A DNA stretch of 33,304 nucleotides from Clostridiales bacterium (GTDB lineage Bacteria > Bacillota > Clostridia > Lachnospirales > Lachnospiraceae), in contig JAAYPX010000028.1 of the NCBI GenBank assembly GCA_012519565.1, positions 1-33,304 of the forward strand. The letters run 5' to 3'. Of this stretch, positions 7,698 to 15,350 are shown in pieces (the stretch's first letter is position 1; every line of letters begins with the position of its first letter). Below the pieces are notes generated by a model. That model had not been told where the DNA came from. It saw only the letters and a program-made list of their open reading frames with translations, and ran no database searches. Made by a program: the position numbers and the translations under genes.

Positions 7698-7726
7698 TTG
7701 ACAAAATATTAAATAGAGGATATAAT
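7698..7726 (+). promoter_or_regulatory. Consensus sigma-A promoter of tRNA-Met
   Basis: TTGACA (7698-7703), 17 bp, TATAAT (7721-7726): a perfect consensus promoter, as expected for a stable RNA gene. The tRNA begins 16 nt after the -10 box. Confidence 0.93.
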
Positions 7727-7741
7727 AAGTTTCGTTGTTTA

Positions 7742-7815
7742 GGCGAAGTAGCTCAGTTGGCGAGAGCACACGGTTCATACCCGTGGTGTCGGCGGTTCAA
7801 ATCCGTCCTTCGCTA
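7742..7815 (+). tRNA. tRNA-Met (CAT), elongator
   Basis: A 74-nt cloverleaf: acceptor GGCGAAG/CTTCGCT with a G1-U72 wobble, D stem GCTC/GAGC, anticodon stem CACGG/CCGTG around TTCATAC (anticodon CAT), five-base variable loop GTGTC, T arm GGCGG-TTCAAAT-CCGTC, discriminator A. The anticodon stem lacks the three consecutive G-C pairs of initiator tRNA, and the first base pair is not the initiator C1-A72 mismatch, so this is the elongator form. A tRNA-Ile with modified C34 (also CAT) is less likely given the conserved locus, since B. subtilis carries an elongator tRNA-Met before spoIIE. CCA is not encoded; a T6 run follows. Confidence 0.95.
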
Positions 7816-7824
7816 TTTTTTATT

Positions 7825-7838
7825 GCTTAAATTTAAGC
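7825..7838. repeat. 14-bp perfect palindrome after tRNA-Met
   Basis: GCTTAAATTTAAGC is a perfect 14-bp palindrome lying between the tRNA 3' end and the large rod hairpin. It has no GC core and is not a convincing terminator. It could help end the tRNA transcript or serve as a protein site. Confidence 0.4.
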
Positions 7839-7843
7839 GCCAG

Positions 7844-7957
7844 GGCTGTCCCAATATAGTAAGAGGTGGCTGCCGCAGTAGTGTTTTAGGATACATAGGT
7901 GTACCCTTATATAGCTACTGCGGCAACTCCAATTCTATATGGTGACAGCCTATTTTT
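7844..7957 (+). ncRNA. Rod-like structured element between tRNA-Met and spoIIE
   Basis: Three nested stems form a long rod. Outer: GGCTGTC (7844-7850) pairs with GACAGCC (7944-7950), extended by CC/GG and ATATAG (7854-7859)/CTATAT (7935-7940), about 15 pairs. Middle: GCCGCAGTAG (7872-7881) pairs perfectly with CTACTGCGGC (7915-7924). Apical: GGATAC (7889-7894) with GTACCC (7901-7906), one mismatch, six-base loop. TATTTTTAT follows, so it could act as a large terminator for the tRNA transcript. Alternatives are a stable small RNA or a miniature inverted-repeat element. No known RNA family was recognised; it lacks T-box stem I although GGTGG...CCGC is superficially similar. Confidence 0.55.
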
Positions 7958-8015
7958 ATATTCTTAAAAATAATGAACTCCCTACATTCGATAATATAGC
8001 CTTTCTAAAGGAATT

Positions 8016-8083
8016 ATTGTCAAAAACTTTTTATGTATAGGGTAGTGATTTTGACAAAGATTTTATTTCCCTCTGACTATAAT
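8016..8083 (+). promoter_or_regulatory. Spo0A-dependent spoIIE promoter, 21-bp spacer, two 0A boxes
   Basis: TTGACA (8051-8056) and TATAAT (8078-8083) are both perfect but 21 bp apart, too far for ordinary sigma-A recognition. B. subtilis spoIIE and spoIIG promoters are known for the same over-long spacing and need phosphorylated Spo0A. TTTGACAAA at 8050-8058 is an exact reverse 0A box (TTTGTCRAA) overlapping the -35; ATTGTCAAA at 8016-8024 is an 8/9 forward box, 34 bp upstream centre to centre. Confidence 0.8.
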
Positions 8084-8126
8084 AACAAACACTATCTATA
8101 AAAAGACGTTCAGAGGGGAGAACAAA

Positions 8127-10412
8127 ATGAAAGGCACTAAGAAAAGAACATTTCTGATTCACTTAATAGGGATACTGGTGGCTAGAGCGCCATTCTTTGG
8201 AATGAATCCCTTAGCTATGGGCTATTTTACTGCTGTCTATATGGAGAATGTAGGACGGGGTTTTATATTATTTACGATTGCAATCGGTATTGCATCGGCA
8301 ATGCAGGCTGCCTATATTTTTAAATATCTGTTCGCAATGATTACAGCTCTTGTAATCTTGGAAGGTCCCTTGGGCAAGATGATAAATAAGTGGGAACCAA
8401 TTAGATTTATAATACCAGCGATTTCACTGCTAGTATTCTCCTTAATGGAAGTAGCTCCTGGTGGATTTAGTAGTGATAAAATATTGCTTGGGCTTTTAGA
8501 AGCGATTATAGTGTTCGTATCGGCATCTATCTTTAGAAGTGGAGTAAGTTTTATAAAGAATGCAGCTAAGGGCTATAAAATGAATAATGAACAGATGGTT
8601 TGCCTTGCTGTAATAATTGCCGTAATAATATATGCATTTCCAAGTGTTGATATCCAATATTTTGCACTGTTGGAGACTCTTATATATTTTATGGTACTCT
8701 TTCTATCTTATAAATATGGTGTAGGTCAGGGGGCTATAACTGGGGCAGTATGCGGTCTGGCCGCCAGTTTGAGAGGGGCTCAGACCATGGATATAGGGAT
8801 GTTAAGTATAATGGGTATTATACCGGCAGCTTTTCGAGAGATGGGCCGTATACCTATGGCTATTATATATATGACCACAGCAATTGTTATGGATTTATTA
8901 TATGGAAGCGGAAGAGTATCAATAACTGATGCTGGAGCTCTGGTGTCAGCGGTGATAATCTTTTTACTTCTTCCTAGTACTTTAATATATAGGGTGGACT
9001 CTACATCAAATTTGAAAAGTGATTTATTTACCGATCAATATTTAAAGAATATAGCTAGAAATAGAATGCGTATTTTTTCAGAGTCCTTTTTAAAGCTTTC
9101 CAAGGCTTTAGATAATCTATCTGTTAAACAGACAAAATTAAGACGTAAGGAAATAAATCGCATCTTTGAGGATATATCGGAAAAGCTATGTAAAGAATGT
9201 GTCAATTGTAGCATATGTTGGGAAAGCAATTTTGAAGAAACCTATGATGCCGCTTGTAGAATGTTTGACATAGCTGAAAAAAATGGGGAGATTAAGAAAG
9301 AAGATATCCCTTTGATTTTCAGTGATGGATGTATTTGCACTGATCAATTTATAGAGGAAACTAATAAAGGATTTCAAATAGCCAAGTTAAATCAGATATG
9401 GAATAACCGCCTGGTTGAAAGTAGAGAAATTATAGCTGAGCAGTTAAAGGAAGTTTCATTTGCAATTCAGGATATATCCAGTGACATATATGGAACAGTT
9501 GAACTAATTAAGCAAGAAGAAGAGAAGATATTAAAGAGATTAAGGCAAATTCGTATATCGGTTAAGAATATTACTGTCCTAGAGCGGGAAGGCAAAAGAA
9601 AGGAAGTTCTTATTAATGCTAAGGGCAAGAATGGGTATTGCATAACAGCAAAGGAAGTAGCTGCAGAGCTTAGTGATCTTTTGGGAATACGGATGCGGGC
9701 TTCAGAGGCTTCCAAATCAGTAATTTCAAAGGAATATGATAACTTTGTTTTTGTAGAAGATACAAAATTTAAGATACTGACCGGTGTGGCTAGAGCTAAG
9801 AAAGAAAATGTGTCTGGGGATAATTTCTCCATACTGAAGATGGATACAGGTGAAATTATGCTTGCCATTTCAGATGGCATGGGCACTGGTAAAATTGCTT
9901 CTGAAGAAAGTGAGATTGTTATGTCACTCTTGGAGCAATTAATAGAAGCGGGATTTAAACCAGAAACAGCTATTAAGCTTATTAACTCTAATTTGGTTCT
10001 TAATGCCAAAGAGCAAACCTTCTCCACCATAGACATGAGTGTGGTAGACTTGTACACAGGCATATGCCGCTTCATTAAAATTGGGGCTGCCGCCACCTTT
10101 ATAAAGAGGGATAAATGGGTTGAAACCATCTCTTCTACCACATTGCCCATAGGTATATTGGAGAATGTTGACTATGATGTAGTATCTAAGAAATTATATG
10201 AAGGTGATATTGCCATAATGGTAACCGATGGGGTTTTAGATAGTATTCAGGAAGAGGATAAGGAAGGATACTTAGAAAAATTAATTATGGAAATGGATAG
10301 TAATAACCCACAAGAGATTGCCAATCGGATTCTAGATCATACTTTATCTCAAGTAAATTATATACCAAAAGATGATATGACTGTAATTACTGCAGGAATT
10401 TGGTTAAAATAA
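8127..10412 (+). CDS. spoIIE: Stage II sporulation protein E, PP2C phosphatase
   Basis: Membrane phosphatase that dephosphorylates SpoIIAA to release sigma-F in the forespore and takes part in polar septum formation with FtsZ. At 761 aa it is somewhat shorter than B. subtilis SpoIIE. Residues 1-290 form about ten membrane segments. A cytoplasmic regulatory region follows with a cysteine cluster near residue 355 (CKECVNCSIC). The PP2C/SpoIIE phosphatase domain fills the C-terminal third, with ISDGMGTGKIASEES near residue 580, VTDGVLDS near 698 and KDDMTVITAG near 748 carrying the metal-binding aspartates. AGAGGGGAG lies before the ATG. Control is probably by Spo0A through the unusual promoter upstream. 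Confidence 0.96.
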   Translation: MKGTKKRTFLIHLIGILVARAPFFGMNPLAMGYFTAVYMENVGRGFILFTIAIGIASAMQAAYIFKYLFAMITALVILEGPLGKMINKWEPIRFIIPAISLLVFSLMEVAPGGFSSDKILLGLLEAIIVFVSASIFRSGVSFIKNAAKGYKMNNEQMVCLAVIIAVIIYAFPSVDIQYFALLETLIYFMVLFLSYKYGVGQGAITGAVCGLAASLRGAQTMDIGMLSIMGIIPAAFREMGRIPMAIIYMTTAIVMDLLYGSGRVSITDAGALVSAVIIFLLLPSTLIYRVDSTSNLKSDLFTDQYLKNIARNRMRIFSESFLKLSKALDNLSVKQTKLRRKEINRIFEDISEKLCKECVNCSICWESNFEETYDAACRMFDIAEKNGEIKKEDIPLIFSDGCICTDQFIEETNKGFQIAKLNQIWNNRLVESREIIAEQLKEVSFAIQDISSDIYGTVELIKQEEEKILKRLRQIRISVKNITVLEREGKRKEVLINAKGKNGYCITAKEVAAELSDLLGIRMRASEASKSVISKEYDNFVFVEDTKFKILTGVARAKKENVSGDNFSILKMDTGEIMLAISDGMGTGKIASEESEIVMSLLEQLIEAGFKPETAIKLINSNLVLNAKEQTFSTIDMSVVDLYTGICRFIKIGAAATFIKRDKWVETISSTTLPIGILENVDYDVVSKKLYEGDIAIMVTDGVLDSIQEEDKEGYLEKLIMEMDSNNPQEIANRILDHTLSQVNYIPKDDMTVITAGIWLK

Positions 10413-10478
10413 TAGAAAGGACATTGAAAATTATTAGGGAAGGGGTTAGAATACTATTATTATATAAATGTTGAATTA

Positions 10479-10507
10479 TTTGCAAGCTGCAGTGAAAGGC
10501 ATGGTTA
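10479..10507 (+). repeat. 29-nt dispersed repeat, copy 1 (before tilS)
   Basis: This stretch, starting TTTGCAAG and ending GAAAGGCATGGTTA, matches 29063-29091 at 26 of 29 positions. In both copies it ends exactly 5 nt before an ATG (10513 and 29097) and carries the only Shine-Dalgarno-like GAAAGG. The genes behind the two copies are unrelated. See the findings for interpretation. Confidence 0.7.
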
Positions 10508-10512
10508 ATATT

Positions 10513-11964
10513 ATGATGCTGGGCAAAATAATAGATTTCATGGAATTAAATCAAATGGTTGAAAAGGGAGATAGTATAGTCATCGGAGTCTCAGGAGGTG
10601 CTGATTCTATCTGCCTTTTATATGTATTGTCGGAGATTTCAAAGGAATATAGTCTAGGATTAAGGGTTGTACATGTCAATCATCAGCTTAGGGGCGAGGA
10701 AGCAAATGAGGACCAGGAATTTGTCCGCTTAACCTGTGAAAAGCTGGGAGTTGATTTCCATAGCTTTTCCTATGATGTCAAAAAAATATCACAAAGTAAT
10801 AAAATCTCTGAAGAAGAAGCAGGTAGGAAGGTCCGCTACCAGTCCTTTCTTGAGATATGCCTGAAATATAAGTGTAATAAAATTGCAACGGCCCATAATA
10901 AAAATGATAATGCAGAAACATTTTTATTTAATCTATTTAGAGGTAGCGGGATTAAAGGGCTGTCAGGAATAGATTCCTCCTTGAAATTAAAGAGGATCAA
11001 CAAAGAGGTAACTATTATCCGTCCCTTGCTATGTGTTACCCGCAGGGAAATAGAAGCCTTTCTTCATACTAGGGATATTCCTTATAGGATTGATTCCACA
11101 AACCTTACGGATAATTATAGCAGAAACAAGATACGTAATAATGTACTTACTTATGCAACAAAGGAGATAAATAATAATACAATAGAGCATATAAGCAGGG
11201 CGGCAAATCATTTGAAAGAGATCGCCTTATTTATAGAGGAGACTACCGAAAGAAGTTACAAGAAAGTAGTATCACAAAGGGAGGATGGTTTTCTTTTTAA
11301 TATCGAGGATATATTAAAGGAGAATATTGTTATCCAAAAGGCCATCGTTAGAAAAATATTTGAACAATTAGGCGGAAGATTAAAAGATGTGGAGGCTGTC
11401 CATATACAACAAGTGCTGGATCTATATGATAAACCAGTGGGTAAAAGAATAGACTTACCATATGGGATGGTTGCTCTTAAGGAATATGAGGCTATAAAAT
11501 TTTACTGCGAAAGCCAAATTCAGAAGCAGGTAGACTATGAGGCAACTTGTATCAAGATAGATGGACCTGGCGTATATTATTTACCTGGAGATAACAACTA
11601 TTTAGAGGTAAATATTTTTTCTGCAGTAAAAAATATAACAATTCCTAAAAATAGTTGTATAAAATGGTTTGATTATGATAAAATAGAGATTGCTGTTGAG
11701 GTAAGAACTAGAAGAACAGGAGATTATATTCAGATAAATAATTCTGGAGGGCGAAAAAAGCTTAAAGATTATTTTATTGATAGAAAGATACCCAGAGAAA
11801 AGCGATCTAAAACATTGCTAGTAGCCGATGGTAACCACATTATGTGGATATTAGGCAAGGGTGATCGCATAAGCGAAAAGTATAAAATTAGTGAATCAAC
11901 GGTTAGAATACTGTCGATGAGATTGATAAATGCGGAGGATAATGAAGATGCTAGAAAATATTAA
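10513..11964 (+). CDS. tilS: tRNA(Ile)-lysidine synthetase
   Basis: Uses ATP and lysine to convert C34 of tRNA-Ile(CAT) to lysidine, so that the tRNA reads AUA instead of AUG; essential in most bacteria. The PP-loop SGGADS lies at residues 27-32, followed by VHVNHQLRGEEANED and the NDNAETFLFNLFRGSG segment of the N-type ATP pyrophosphatase domain. The middle and C-terminal tRNA-binding domains (from about residue 240; TRRTGDYIQINNSGGRKKLKDYFID) are complete. Family members start with a short helix just before the PP domain, which fits ATG 10513 or 10516; the frame is open further up to ATG 10468. It lies 100 bp after spoIIE and overlaps the start of hprT. Confidence 0.93.
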   Translation: MMLGKIIDFMELNQMVEKGDSIVIGVSGGADSICLLYVLSEISKEYSLGLRVVHVNHQLRGEEANEDQEFVRLTCEKLGVDFHSFSYDVKKISQSNKISEEEAGRKVRYQSFLEICLKYKCNKIATAHNKNDNAETFLFNLFRGSGIKGLSGIDSSLKLKRINKEVTIIRPLLCVTRREIEAFLHTRDIPYRIDSTNLTDNYSRNKIRNNVLTYATKEINNNTIEHISRAANHLKEIALFIEETTERSYKKVVSQREDGFLFNIEDILKENIVIQKAIVRKIFEQLGGRLKDVEAVHIQQVLDLYDKPVGKRIDLPYGMVALKEYEAIKFYCESQIQKQVDYEATCIKIDGPGVYYLPGDNNYLEVNIFSAVKNITIPKNSCIKWFDYDKIEIAVEVRTRRTGDYIQINNSGGRKKLKDYFIDRKIPREKRSKTLLVADGNHIMWILGKGDRISEKYKISESTVRILSMRLINAEDNEDARKY

Positions 11965-12466
11965 TGTATTGATAACAGAAGAGGAGATAAGTAGAAGAAC
12001 AATAGAACTGGCAGAAGAGATAAGTAAGGATTTTGAAGGTAAAAGCGTTCATTTGATTTGTATTCTCAAGGGTAGTGTGTTTTTCTGCTGTGATTTGGCT
12101 AAAAGAATAACAGTTCCTGTGACCCTTGATTTTATGTCTGTTTCCAGTTATGGAGATGAAAAGGTAAGCTCAGGGCGAGTTAGAATATTAAAGGATTTAG
12201 ATGAATCTGTTCAAGGTAAAAATGTAATTATAGTGGAGGATATTATTGATTCTGGCAAGACTTTGTCCTACCTACAGGATATGTTGCTAAGTAGAGCACC
12301 AGAGAGTTTATCTATCTGCACATTACTTGATAAACCAGAACGTAGACAGACCGATGTTAATGTAAAATACGTAGGTTTTGTAATACCTGATAAGTTTGTT
12401 TTAGGCTATGGATTAGATTATGAGCAAAAATATAGAAATCTACCTTATGTAGGATATGTAGAATAA
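11948..12466 (+). CDS. hprT: Hypoxanthine-guanine phosphoribosyltransferase
   Basis: Purine salvage enzyme forming IMP or GMP from PRPP and hypoxanthine or guanine. The product of 172 aa is of normal length. The PRPP-binding signature VEDIIDSGKT is at about residues 96-105, the KGSVFF loop is near the N-terminus and VGFVIPDKFVLGYGLDY binds the purine. GGAGG at 11934-11938 sits 9 nt before ATG 11948; ATG 11942 and 11930 are in frame but worse spaced. The start overlaps the tilS end by 17 bp, indicating translational coupling; tilS-hprT-ftsH is a widely conserved order. Confidence 0.95.
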   Translation: MLENINVLITEEEISRRTIELAEEISKDFEGKSVHLICILKGSVFFCCDLAKRITVPVTLDFMSVSSYGDEKVSSGRVRILKDLDESVQGKNVIIVEDIIDSGKTLSYLQDMLLSRAPESLSICTLLDKPERRQTDVNVKYVGFVIPDKFVLGYGLDYEQKYRNLPYVGYVE

Positions 12467-12530
12467 TACAGCATGAAGGGTCTATTACGGAGGAGAAGAT
12501 AGATAAAAATTTAATTTAGGAGGTTGACTA

Positions 12531-14363
12531 GTGAGAAAACAAATCAAAGGATATGGCTTTTACTTAATCCTTTTGGCTATTGTCTTTTTGACTATTTTCA
12601 TTTCAGATAATATTCAATACAATAATCAAGATTATTCCAATGATCAATTCTTCAGCGACTTGAGAGCTGGAGTGATTCAAAGAGTAGAGATTTATCCCAA
12701 TGAGGATGGTAATACCGGTGAAGTAAAAGTAATGATGAATGACGAGACCACAAGGACTATTAATGTTGCTAATATTTCAGCTGTTGAAATGGCGGCTGAA
12801 GAAGCTGATATCCGTTATTATGTAGCGGAGGTTCCTAAACCCAATTGGTTTCTAAGTTCTGTTCTTCCATATGTACTTATCTTTATTGTTATCATAGTTT
12901 TATTTTCATTTCTATCTAATCAAGCTTCCGTTGGTGGTGGAAATAGTAAAGTCATGAACTTTGGTAAGAGTAGAGCTAAGATGATCACTGGCGAGAATAA
13001 GAATATTACCTTTAAAAATGTAGCTGGTTTAGATGAGGAGAAAGAGGAATTAAAGGAAATTGTAGATTTTCTTAAGTCTCCTAAAAAATATATACAGGTT
13101 GGGGCCAGAATACCTAAAGGTGTGTTATTAGTAGGTCCACCGGGAACTGGTAAGACATTGCTGGCAAAGGCGGTAGCAGGTGAAGCAGGAGTACCATTTT
13201 TCTCTATATCAGGTTCTGATTTTGTGGAAATGTTTGTTGGTGTTGGTGCATCTAGAGTTAGGGATCTATTTGAGGATGCGAAGAAGAATTCACCTTGTAT
13301 TGTATTTATTGACGAGATTGATGCTGTGGCTAGACGCCGTGGTACTGGTATGGGCGGTGGCCATGATGAAAGAGAGCAGACTTTAAATCAACTTTTAGTT
13401 GAGATGGATGGCTTTGGTGTAAATGAAGGAATTATCGTTATGGCAGCTACAAACCGAGTAGATATATTAGATCCTGCGATTCTAAGGCCAGGACGTTTTG
13501 ATAGAAAGGTTATGGTAGGACGCCCAGATGTAAAAGGCAGAGAAGAGATCTTACAGGTTCACGCTAAAGGAAAACCTTTAGGTGACGATGTGGATTTAAA
13601 ACAGATAGCCCAGACTACAGCAGGATTTACTGGAGCTGATTTAGAAAATCTATTGAACGAAGCTGCCATTGGTGCTGCTAGAGAAAGCAGAAATTATATA
13701 GTAAATGAAGATATAAAGAAGGCCTTTATCAAGGTTGGAATTGGAACAGAGAAGAAAAGTAAGGTTATCTCTGATAAAGAAAAGAAAATTACTGCCTACC
13801 ATGAAGCAGGGCATGCTATCTTATTCCATCTCCTGCCTGATGTGGGACCGGTATATACGGTGTCAATTATTCCAACAGGTCATGGAGCAGCAGGTTATAC
13901 CATGCCTTTACCAGAAAAGGATGAGATGTTCCTGACTAAGGGAAGAATGAAGCAGGAAATTATTGTGGGCTTAGGTGGAAGAGTAGCTGAGGAATTAGTT
14001 TTTGATGATATCACTACGGGAGCGTCCCAAGATATCAAGGAAGCTACTAAGACTGCAAGAGCAATGATAACCCGTTATGGTTTTTCTGATGTCATTGGAA
14101 TGGTTAATTATGATAATGATGATAATGAGGTATTCATAGGTAGAGATTTAGCTCACACTAGAAGCTATAGTGAAAGTATAGCTAATAAAATTGATGACGA
14201 GGTAAGAGCTATTATAGATGATTGTTATAAAGAAGCTAAGAGAATATTATCTGAGAATAGACATATCCTAGATTCTTGTGCTAATTTATTAATAGAAAAA
14301 GAGAGAATTGGTCGTGAAGAGTTTGAAGCCTTGTTTGATGCAGATACTATGAGCGAAGCATAA
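12531..14363 (+). CDS. ftsH: ATP-dependent zinc metalloprotease FtsH
   Basis: Hexameric membrane AAA+ protease that degrades misfolded membrane proteins and regulators; in B. subtilis it is also needed for sporulation. Two membrane spans (about residues 8-27 and 105-127) flank a small extracytoplasmic domain. The AAA module has Walker A GPPGTGKT (202-209), Walker B FIDEIDAV and the second region of homology [21 protein letters not shown]. The zinc site HEAGH is at residues 424-428. The GTG start at 12531 follows AGGAGGT with 6 nt spacing. It is the last gene of the spoIIE-tilS-hprT-ftsH run. Confidence 0.97.
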   Translation: MRKQIKGYGFYLILLAIVFLTIFISDNIQYNNQDYSNDQFFSDLRAGVIQRVEIYPNEDGNTGEVKVMMNDETTRTINVANISAVEMAAEEADIRYYVAEVPKPNWFLSSVLPYVLIFIVIIVLFSFLSNQASVGGGNSKVMNFGKSRAKMITGENKNITFKNVAGLDEEKEELKEIVDFLKSPKKYIQVGARIPKGVLLVGPPGTGKTLLAKAVAGEAGVPFFSISGSDFVEMFVGVGASRVRDLFEDAKKNSPCIVFIDEIDAVARRRGTGMGGGHDEREQTLNQLLVEMDGFGVNEGIIVMAATNRVDILDPAILRPGRFDRKVMVGRPDVKGREEILQVHAKGKPLGDDVDLKQIAQTTAGFTGADLENLLNEAAIGAARESRNYIVNEDIKKAFIKVGIGTEKKSKVISDKEKKITAYHEAGHAILFHLLPDVGPVYTVSIIPTGHGAAGYTMPLPEKDEMFLTKGRMKQEIIVGLGGRVAEELVFDDITTGASQDIKEATKTARAMITRYGFSDVIGMVNYDNDDNEVFIGRDLAHTRSYSESIANKIDDEVRAIIDDCYKEAKRILSENRHILDSCANLLIEKERIGREEFEALFDADTMSEA

Positions 14364-14431
14364 TCCTGTGCAACATGACGAAAAAACATAATTATTTTTG
14401 TAAAGTTTGTGCAGACTTCTTTTGAAAATGA

Positions 14432-14440
14432 TGGTATACT
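14432..14440 (+). promoter_or_regulatory. Extended -10 promoter of a candidate small RNA
   Basis: TGGTATACT is a TGn-extended -10 element lying 69 nt after the ftsH stop codon. No good -35 is present at 16-18 bp; TTGTGC is 22 bp away. Initiation is expected near 14446. Confidence 0.45.
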
Positions 14441-14445
14441 TACTA

Positions 14446-14543
14446 TTGTAAACCCCAATACATTATATAGTTTTTGCTACACCCCCATAAGTAACAAAAA
14501 TACCTTCTCCAAAAAAAGGACAGTTAGATGACTGTCCTTTTTT
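14446..14543 (+). ncRNA. Candidate small RNA with C-rich loop, downstream of ftsH
   Basis: A predicted transcript of about 98 nt with its own extended -10 promoter and a strong terminator. It begins with an unpaired AAACCCCAA-like stretch. Then GTTTTTGCTAC (14470-14480) pairs with GTAACAAAAAT (14491-14501), one mismatch and one G-U, displaying ACCCCCATAA as a ten-base loop. It ends in the terminator hairpin. Exposed C-rich loops that can pair with Shine-Dalgarno sequences are a hallmark of several Firmicutes regulatory RNAs. No ORF with a ribosome binding site lies inside. It could instead be a processed 3' end of the ftsH mRNA. Confidence 0.5.
14512..14543 (+). terminator. Strong intrinsic terminator
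   Basis: AAAAAAGGACAGT (14512-14524) pairs perfectly with ACTGTCCTTTTTT (14531-14543) around a six-base loop. With A-run and T-run on both sides it can work in either direction. It ends the ftsH operon or the candidate small RNA. Confidence 0.9.
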
Positions 14544-14704
14544 GCTTTAGTTTGTATTTTAAATAATATATTTCCCATGGAATTGTTATCATACTTGTGT
14601 AGTTTGTTCCACATGTTATTTTCATCAATAATCTTAGTTTAAAGTACATATACTGAAAATGCTACAAAGGTTATAAGAACAACACATCGAAAGGATTATT
14701 CAAT
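14544..14704. other. Leader region with no identified signal
   Basis: 161 bp between the terminator and the next start codon. It is AT-rich and holds no ORF with a ribosome binding site, no clear hairpin and no convincing promoter, apart from AAAGGA just before the ATG at 14705. Confidence 0.4.
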
Positions 14705-15133
14705 ATGTTGTTAAGGAGTAATAATTTTCTTAAATATACACTACTCTTCTTTGTTGGCGGCTTTACCTATTGTGCCATAGAGATATTATTTCGAGGCTAT
14801 TCTCATATATCTATGTTAATTGCCGGTGGTATATGTTTTATCTTAATAGGATTATTGAACGAAGGCTATACTTGGAATATGTCCTTACTTAGTCAAATGG
14901 TGATTTCATCTATTATAATTACGGCAATAGAGTTTATAGTAGGACTTATAGTAAATGTTTGGCTTAAGCTTAGTGTATGGGATTATTCTATGCTGCCATA
15001 CAATATAATGGGACAGGTATGCCTCTTATTCACAAATATATGGTTCCTGCTGTCCTTTTTTGGCATTATATTAGATGATTATCTTCGTTATTATATCCTA
15101 GGGGAGGAGAAACCCAGTTATAAAATATTTTAG
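14705..15133 (+). CDS. CmpB-type (putative ABC transporter type IV) membrane protein
   Basis: Small polytopic membrane protein of 142 aa with about four hydrophobic segments (near residues 8-28, 34-52, 60-85 and 103-123). The segment VWDYSMLPYNIMGQVCLLFTNIWFLLS is typical of the family called putative ABC-transporter type IV (ABC_trans_CmpB), common in Clostridia. The name is historical; transport has not been shown for most members and no ATPase or substrate-binding protein is encoded nearby. AAAGGA lies upstream of the ATG. The stop codon overlaps an orphan AGGAGGT and a long inverted repeat follows. Confidence 0.7.
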   Translation: MLLRSNNFLKYTLLFFVGGFTYCAIEILFRGYSHISMLIAGGICFILIGLLNEGYTWNMSLLSQMVISSIIITAIEFIVGLIVNVWLKLSVWDYSMLPYNIMGQVCLLFTNIWFLLSFFGIILDDYLRYYILGEEKPSYKIF

Positions 15134-15140
15134 AGGAGGT

Positions 15141-15208
15141 TACCCACTAAATTTGCTATGTCATGTATCTGCTATAATAATGGTATGACATGCAAATCAT
15201 TGTGGGTA
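15141..15208. repeat. 68-nt imperfect inverted repeat
   Basis: Three pairs of arms are nested: TACCCAC/GTGGGTA at the ends, ATTTGC/GCAAAT inside, ATGTCAT/ATGACAT innermost, with small bulges and a 20-nt loop (15165-15184). It starts directly after an AGGAGGT that follows the stop codon of the membrane protein. No T-run follows, so it is a poor intrinsic terminator. It may be a structured RNA, an attenuator or a miniature inverted-repeat element. Confidence 0.5.
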
Positions 15209-15272
15209 TACTTCTAACGGTACATAATCACGCTTCCTGTGCTGGCCCTAGCTGCATCCCCTTATATCTTTT

Positions 15273-15300
15273 GTGAAAGTTTCACTAATTTAGAGTGAAA
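15273..15300. promoter_or_regulatory. Cluster of GTGAAA/TTTCAC sites
   Basis: GTGAAA (15273-15278), TTTCAC (15280-15285) and GTGAAA (15295-15300) form two overlapping inverted pairs, an arrangement often seen in operators. It lies about 140 bp before the radical SAM gene. No regulator can be named. Confidence 0.35.
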
Positions 15301-15350
15301 TGTTACTAGATATTGTGATTTGGATGATTTTATATAACCATTTTCCTATA

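Noticed and set aside
7757-7945. A 62-codon ORF across the tRNA and the rod element.
   Set aside because: It runs through the tRNA and the hairpin arms and has no ribosome binding site; its composition follows from the RNA structures.
7861-7950. GGTGG...CCGC inside the rod element resembles the conserved T-box antiterminator sequence.
   Set aside because: There is no room for stem I with a specifier codon, because the upstream sequence is the tRNA gene itself, and the downstream gene is spoIIE rather than an amino-acid gene. The match is short and fully explained by the hairpin.
9467-10150. A 227-codon minus-strand ORF inside spoIIE.
   Set aside because: It overlaps the well-conserved PP2C domain in antisense and shows no family signature.
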